NCBI GenBank assembly: GCA_024220505.1
Contig: JAKZZE010000001.1
Coordinates: 2,232,001-2,296,000, forward strand
Length of the DNA: 64,000 nt
Origin: Rhizopus arrhizus
Taxonomy: Eukaryota; Mucoromycota; Mucoromycetes; Mucorales; Rhizopodaceae
Direction: 5' to 3'
The notes beneath the pieces are model-generated. The model ran no database searches. It was not told where the DNA came from and saw only the letters and a program-made list of their open reading frames with translations. Position 1 is the first letter of the stretch. Each line of letters starts with the position of its first letter. Positions 58,037 through 64,000 of this stretch are shown here, piece by piece. Made by a program: the position numbers and the translations under genes.

Positions 58037-58647
58037 TTATTTTAATAAAGGACACTGATTCAATAAGGTAAAAATAGAATCAATACGCTCAGGAGTACAA
58101 TAAGGTTCTGGACTAGGATCCAAATAAAGTATTCTTTCAAGTCCCTCGGGATTATTTATCGTTGGCGGACAATAGTTTTTCATGAATCTTTTCAAGATAT
58201 TCACACCTGATTCACCTTCTACTCCAGTTGGATGATCCACTCTGGATTGAATACGTTCTGCACATTCCTATAGATTACATCTTATCATTCTGACTTCAAC
58301 ATCCACCCTTATTTTATTACCTGCTCAGCAGTTGTTAACACAATACAGTCAATAGGTACATTGTATTTATAAGCAATATCTATCCAAGTCTTTCTTTGTT
58401 GTTGATCAAAGTTACAACGATCAATAACAACATTTAAACCTTTATCAAGAAATCGTTTTGTATGCATCTCACACGCTTTTCTAGAGCCCATATCATCTTG
58501 GTTTATTCTTTCCCAATTCTTAATCTAATTAGTTTATATACGTAAAACACACATTCACTTTACTGATTTATATTTAACAAGTTCTTTTGATATTGTACTC
58601 TTTCCTGAACCAGGTAAACCAACTAGTAATAAAATACGATTTGACAT
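58037..58647 (-). CDS. P-loop kinase of the AAA_33 / polynucleotide-kinase type
   Basis: 172-residue protein with a Walker A GLPGSGKST at residues 10-18 right after the start, and the family segment ERINQDDMGSRKACE (binding of the nucleotide and substrate), then LDKGLNVVIDRCNFD (Walker B-like VIDRCN). This resembles the kinase half of PNKP and related fungal proteins, but no phosphatase half is present. Three exons: 58647-58564, 58524-58321, 58267-58037. A role in nucleic-acid end repair or nucleotide metabolism is possible; the substrate is not shown by the sequence. Confidence 0.75.
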
Positions 58648-59173
58648 CTACCCTTAATTAACCAAATGAAAACCATTTTATTAAAAAAAACTTTTATTTT
58701 TTATTCGGTCTTTAAAACTTCCTTTTTTTTAACACAATCACTCTAGAGAACCTCAAATGAACAAGTATAATGGATCATCGCTATTTATTATTTACATGTC
58801 ATTATCGTATTCTTTCTCTGTGAATAATAATAGCAAAAAAAGTAATAAAAAAATAAAATAAAAAAAAATAAACTTTCGTTTCCATGCATTTTTGTGTAGC
58901 CTTATTGAGTGCATGAATTTAACCAAAAAAAAAAAAATATATAAAAAAAAAGAAAGGATATATTTTGCATGAATAGGAATAGAATAAAAAAGAGAAATAA
59001 AAGAGAGAGAGAGGAATTGACTGTATTCTTGTGCGTTGTAAGAAGAAAGGGGTAAATGTGTGTGTGTTTATAAAACTTTGTTTTTAAAACTCCATCCTTC
59101 TCATATCAATCCTCCCTTTTTCCCTTTCTTATTTTCTTTCTTTTCCTTTTTGTTATTAATTTTTCCTTAAAAA
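58648..59173. other. intergenic region upstream of bZIP gene
   Basis: Divergent spacer, A/T-rich with poly-A and poly-T runs; the last 120 bases are pyrimidine-rich. No gene seen. Confidence 0.6.
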
Positions 59174-59891
59174 ATGAATTTTGAAGATATAGTTGACATG
59201 GACTGGGTTAATACACATCATCCAACTGAACTTGTTAATAGCGATAACATCTTTATAAAGACAGAGGATGAACAAGATATCGTTTCTAACTCCATCTCTT
59301 TCGATTGTTGTTATTATGAACAACAACAACAACAACAACAAGAAATAATCATGCCATCGATTGAACAGATTAAGCAACTTATTGAGTTAGCCAAAAAACA
59401 GCTTGACTTGAAAGAACAACAACTACAGCAACCTGAACCCAACACAAACACAGTCTCACCTCAATCATTATTGAATCATGAAAAGCCTTCAAGAAAAAAT
59501 AGTGAACCAAAAAGTCAAGTTGGCGACTCTGCAGTCGATCACAAAAATCTAAGTTCAAAAGAGAGAAGACAACTAAGGAATAAAATATCAGCACGTAACT
59601 TTCGCGTCAGAAGAAAGGGTAATCAAAAAGTATTTATGTGTAGCTTGTGCTAATATGAAAGTAGAATACATCAATACACTTGAACTACAAGTAGATGATC
59701 AAAAGAAAGCGAATGAAAAAATATTGCATAGATTAAATACTATAGAAGAGGAAAACAAACAATTAAAAATGCAAATTGATTCATTAAAGCGTCAAAATCA
59801 GCAATTATTACTTTTACATAAAGATATCAGTCTTTTAGGTTCAAAACCAACTGAAACTTATCGTCAAGATACTTCAATTCTTGTATCTTAA
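59174..59891 (+). CDS. bZIP transcription factor
   Basis: 224-residue protein. The acidic N-terminus contains a short glutamine run (EQQQQQQQ) and possible activation segments. The basic region reads ERRQLRNKISARNFRVRRK and is followed by a leucine zipper (YINTLELQVDDQ, then L-x6 repeats: LHRLNTIEEENKQL), the typical fungal bZIP order with N and R contacts in NxxSARNxR. The basic region and zipper are split by a 43-nt intron (59619-59661). Exons 59174-59618 and 59662-59891. Target genes are unknown; a Gcn4-type site in this window cannot be tied to it. Confidence 0.85.
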
Positions 59892-59959
59892 TACCCCCAT
59901 CCATTCCTTTGCTTATTATTCATGCTTGCAATTCAAATAAATTTTTCTTTTTATTACAT

Positions 59960-62900
59960 CTAATTCATAGGACATGACTCTGATAAATGCTCTAAACTTC
60001 CACAATAACGACAATAGCTCTATACTAGAGTATGAATAAAACAATTCAATCAAAATCTATATAGTTTACCTTGCAATCCGTACTAGAATGTCCTGTCTCT
60101 CCACAATTACCACAACGAACAACAGCTGTCTTTGACCATAACTTTCTATTATTATTTCTTCCTTGTTGATTATTATTATTGTTATTATTCGGTGTACTTC
60201 TCATCTCCTCACGATAGCCAGCAAATAAGTCTTGGTTTCCAAATCCGGCTGTAGGACGATCCTGATAGCTCATCTGTCTTGCTTGTTCTTCCAATTCTTT
60301 AATACGTGATTCTAATGAAATAACATAGGCTTTCGCTTTCTCTATCTCAGTTTGTTTACGTGTCTCTATCAGCTGAACGGTTTGTGCTTCTCTTTCGCGT
60401 GCTAATGCCATCACTTCAGTATATCTCTTGTTCATCATCGCCATGTCTTGTTGTAGGGTGTAAACTGTATTGATCAACGTGTTATTCTCACGATGCAAGT
60501 TTTTTACCATCAACAATAACATGTCCTTTCCAAATTCATCTACATTGGGTGGGAGTGGCTCTTGTAATTGAGCAGCGTTGTTTAAAGGTGGAATAAAGGA
60601 TGTTTGATTCATAAAAGGTAAGCCTGCATTAGATGATACATCAGTCGGTGTAGATAATGTTTGCTGAGCGGATGGCATCGTGTTGACGGGCCCATTACTA
60701 AAAGATAAACCAGGTGGTTTAGAAGCATTGGCTTGAGGGATAGTAGAAGAAGAATCAGATGCATTAAATCCAGGTGGCGCCATTGTAGCAGCAGAAGAAG
60801 AATCAGCCTTGCTAAAGCCAGGAGGTCCAGATAACGTGTTGTTTCTTTCAACTTTATTTGGTGCTGTAGACTCTGAACTGTTGTTCTCCCAAGGTACTTG
60901 TGAATTACCCCAACCAGCACCAGCAGTTGTCTTTTTGTATGCACTTTCTTCCGTACGAGAGGATTTACTTTCCCAACCATCAGGAACAGGGGAGTTGCTC
61001 CAACTTCCCAAATTTTCTAGCAATAGATAAAATTAATTGCCATGAAAAGAGCAATTCTTTGTAATCAACTTACCATTGCTTTTTCTTAAAGAAGACCAAT
61101 TATCCTTTTTAGTTCCCTTGTTGGTTCCCCATCCTTCAGTCCTTATGGTACCCCAACTACCCAAGTTTTCCTCACTGCTCTTTGTTTTACTTTCCGTATT
61201 GCCGCTGCTATTATTAAACGCACGCCATTCGCTGTTTGCATTATCTTTACGACGCCATTCAGGATTAGGCTTCTTGACATCCTGCTTCATGTTATTCCAG
61301 GTATCCTTTGTCTCATTCCATCCACTGACAGATGCCTTCGTTTCCTCTTTGTTGTCCCAGTCACTCAGGTTCTTTTTGGTGTTTTCCCAAGTATTTTCAG
61401 CAACAGTAGCTTGTACATCACCCCAGGTGTTAGTACTAGCAGGTTGTGTAGTTCCCCAACCATCTGCATCCTTATGGGTGCCTGTAGAAAGTACAGTCTT
61501 TGGCTCTTTTTCTTGCTGATAACCGCCTGACGTATTGACACTATCCCAGCCATCTGACACTGCTGTATCTTTTGATTCAGGAACTAATTCAGGAGCATGC
61601 CATTTTTCTTCTTTGCTGCTATCGTCAGTAATAGAAGCCACGATATCAGCCCAACCCTTGATATCATCATCAACAACAGCCTTATCCTTTGCTGTTATTT
61701 CTGTTTTAGGAGAAAGAGGATCATTCTCTTTCTTTGATTTTGTAATGGTCCATTCGTTATCATTAACTTTGGATTCAACAGGCTTCATCGTTTTAAGGTT
61801 CGGAGCACTTTCTGATAGAATAGGCGTCTTGGTCACGTTTTGAGCTATAATAGTGGGTATTTGATTGTCATTTTTTGAAGGCTTTTCTGCTGCTGCTTTC
61901 TTGATGCTTTCTGGTACAGCTGGTGGCTTTAGGACAGGTTGCTTAGGAACAGATGGCAATTTCTGAAGAGGCTGTTCAGAGATAGACGGTTGAGATGCTT
62001 TGTTAACAGGTTTTGCTGCTGCTGCTGCTTTTTTTATGCTCTCTGGAACAGAAGGTGGCTTTTGATTAAGTACAGGTGTTGCTTTGACGGCAGAAGAAGC
62101 TGGTTGTTTCTTTCGTTCTTCTTTCAAAGGCTGACCATTTTTTTTGATTGGTTCAGTAACAGCAGGTGGTGTCAATTCTCTCTTTGCTTCCTTCACGACT
62201 GCAGCGACCTGAGCAACAGGTTGTTTCTTTAGCTCCTCCTTAACAGCAGCATCAGAAGCAATATTCTGTTTTTTTTGTTCTTCCTTCACAGACACAGCTT
62301 GAGCAATCGATTTTATGTTGGGTTGCTCAATAGCTGTCTGAGCAGCCTTTTTCTTCGTCTCGGCCAGCTTCTTAGTAATAATTGTTGCAGCTGGAGTAGA
62401 AGATGATTGCTTTTCTTTATTGTTGGTCATAGGTTCTTCTTGCAGGGAAGGAGTAGACGCACCACTGGCATTTCCGTTCTTTTTCTTTTTACTTTTCTTC
62501 TTCTTTGCAGATGTTTCGCTTTCAATAGGAGCCACACCAAAAGTCTTGAGTAAATTATTTTGACGCTGCAATGCTACGCTTTCACCCTGAATACGCATAC
62601 CCTCCTTGAGCAACAACTTGCCAATCACACCAGCCAACTCTTTTCTTCCTGTCTGAACCCCCTCTTCAAATCGAGAAAGTAAGGCGTATCGTTCTTGTAG
62701 CAAGTCCTTGTGTGACTTGACAAAGCGTTGAACTTCTTCCTTAATCGTCACAACCTCCATGACCTCACCCTTCATCATCAGCGGACTCAAACAGACAAGG
62801 ACAAAGCGACCAAACAAAGATTCTGGAAAGATGTTTTCTGTGATTTCATAACGGAAATGTTGTCGTATGACATAATAACCACTTTCGACCTTCTTAATCC

Positions 62901-64000
62901 TCTTTTTAAAGTCCTTGTGATTTAATTTATCAATCCGACTTGATAAGGAAGGACGTGACGATTCACGATAGTATTTCAAGAGCTCCTCTATTTCTTGTTT
63001 GTACTCATCCACACGTTTCTTAAGTTCAGCTGTAATTCTGCTTTCTGAAGACTCAATTCGATTGGGATCTTTCAACTTATTTAAAAGGTTTGCGTGAGTG
63101 GATTCTGATGAGTTTTCCATTGTAGAATTCTTTTTCTCGACTTGATCCAAAGACGACATGTGCTCTTCCATAGCATCCATCATGGATTGAACCATATTTA
63201 ATAAACCCGTGTTCCAGTCACGTATCTCTTGAAAACGTCTAGTCACAAACTCATCCAAGAACTGATCTGCCAGTGCTCCTAAACGATGAAAGTGATCTTG
63301 AACAAGATCATCCAACCTTTTCACTTCCTCATCTGAAGTTTTCTTTTTTCTCCACATTGGCAATTCCTTTGTTGCCCAATGATCGACAAAGGATGTATAT
63401 TTTTGGCTAGCAAAGTATTCATCAATGGTACTCTGGCAACCAGCGCCTATCAACTTGGTACGCGCCTTATCCTGTTCCTCTAAACGTTCTATAAAAACAT
63501 TCATTGGCTTCCAGACGCGTTCTAATGCTGTAGATAATTCATCCAATGCCTTCTTGACCGCGACTTGTTCGTGTTCGGTAAGAATGGCTCTATCAATTTC
63601 GAGATCGGCTGGTGTTTTGGAAGTAGGCTTTCTGTGGTTGCATGTAGGTGATGTATGAGAAATGATAATGTCTCCAGTCATGCTTTTGAGCAAGTGGAAA
63701 CAGTCGGAAGGTAAACAAAGTGCTTGTCGTTCAATGATCAACGGATCCAAAAGTTGTGAAGGATCTTGCTCGTCATCTACAAGAGGAATGGCATCAGGAT
63801 AAGAATTGAGCTCGACAGGTTGAAATAAATCAGGTAAACCCGAATGGGCACTAGGTAAAGTCATCCATTCACGACAAGCCTGCGCAATCATGTTTATTAA
63901 ATTCTCTTGACTAGGTTTGGTAGAAGAAGCGTCCAATAGTTCTTCGAACTTTTTGATTAGAGTGACTGATTTCTCTTTTTGAAAGTATTCTTCTTGTTCT
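59960..64000 (-). CDS. large WG/GW-repeat, zinc-knuckle protein (partial at 5' end)
   Basis: At least 1311 visible residues, cut by the window edge. N-terminal part (about 1-450) is helical with repeated charged coiled-coil segments (EHEQVAVKKALDELSTALE, WNTGLLNMVQSMMDAMEEH). A long K/A/P/T-rich disordered linker follows. Then tryptophans are spaced in W-G or G-W contexts (DGWGTTQ, NTWGDV, LGSWGTIRTEGWGTN, LGSWSNSPVPDGWES, AGWGNSQVPWENN). After a coiled coil (ARE..QTVQLIETRKQTEIEKAKAY) the end carries two zinc knuckles, CGNCGETGHSSTDC and CRYCGSLEHLSESC. Exons 64000-61074 (partial), 61016-60070, 60019-59960. WG/GW arrays are the known Argonaute-hook signature; zinc knuckles bind RNA or DNA. 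I do not recognise a named orthologue. The gene call is firm, the role is inference. Confidence 0.85.

Overview
The window looks like nuclear DNA from an early-diverging filamentous fungus, most likely a mucoralean (Mucoromycota). The evidence is strong A+T bias, very long A and T runs, many short introns (mostly 45-65 nt), no operons, and the gene set itself: a class IV-type chitin synthase, a prenylated Skt5/Chs4-like Sel1 protein, Ypt7, a Cox20-type protein and a GT49 enzyme. I cannot name the species. All exon models were built by hand from reading-frame continuity, splice signals and recalled family motifs. No search was run.

Layout. 0-10 kb: acetate/ammonium-type transporter, RNase P/MRP subunit Rpp1/p30, an acidic unknown protein, a perilipin-like lipid-droplet protein, and Cox20 overlapping it tail to tail. 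10-21 kb: Kelch-BTB protein, Skt5/Chs4-like chitin synthase activator, Ypt7, mitochondrial Mn-SOD, vacuolar-type alkaline phosphatase. 21-33 kb: APS kinase, a coiled-coil unknown, chitin synthase, an NAD-epimerase-like protein, a RhoGEF, an acidic unknown. 33-45 kb: AP-2 alpha, an FHA-RING (Dma/CHFR-type) ligase, a Ppn2-like phosphatase, a possible NuiA-fold protein, 6-phosphogluconate dehydrogenase, a membrane PDI, an unknown. 46-55 kb: triosephosphate isomerase, a decayed MAF1 copy, a secreted phosphoesterase, a LARGE-type GT49 glycosyltransferase, ketol-acid reductoisomerase, profilin. 55-64 kb: TPT-family nucleotide-sugar/triose-phosphate-type transporter, a small MGCC lipid-anchored protein, a P-loop polynucleotide-kinase-like protein, a bZIP factor, and a large WG/GW-repeat zinc-knuckle protein cut by the right edge.

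The genes are mainly housekeeping and do not form one pathway. One functional pair is linked: the chitin synthase and its Skt5-type activator lie 7 kb apart, and Ypt7, alkaline phosphatase and AP-2 alpha are also membrane-traffic genes. Between the genes lie A/T-tract DNA and several decayed reading frames.

The best leads are: (1) the WG/GW-rich, zinc-knuckle protein at the right edge, which looks like an Argonaute-hook platform; (2) an unusually large share of GC-AG introns (four of about 83 modelled), two of them invisible to ORF callers because they are open and a multiple of three; (3) a MAF1 pseudogene with interrupted frames; (4) relics of unidentified ORFs near 13.1-13.7 kb and 32.9-33.1 kb; (5) a duplicated splice acceptor in the GT49 gene.
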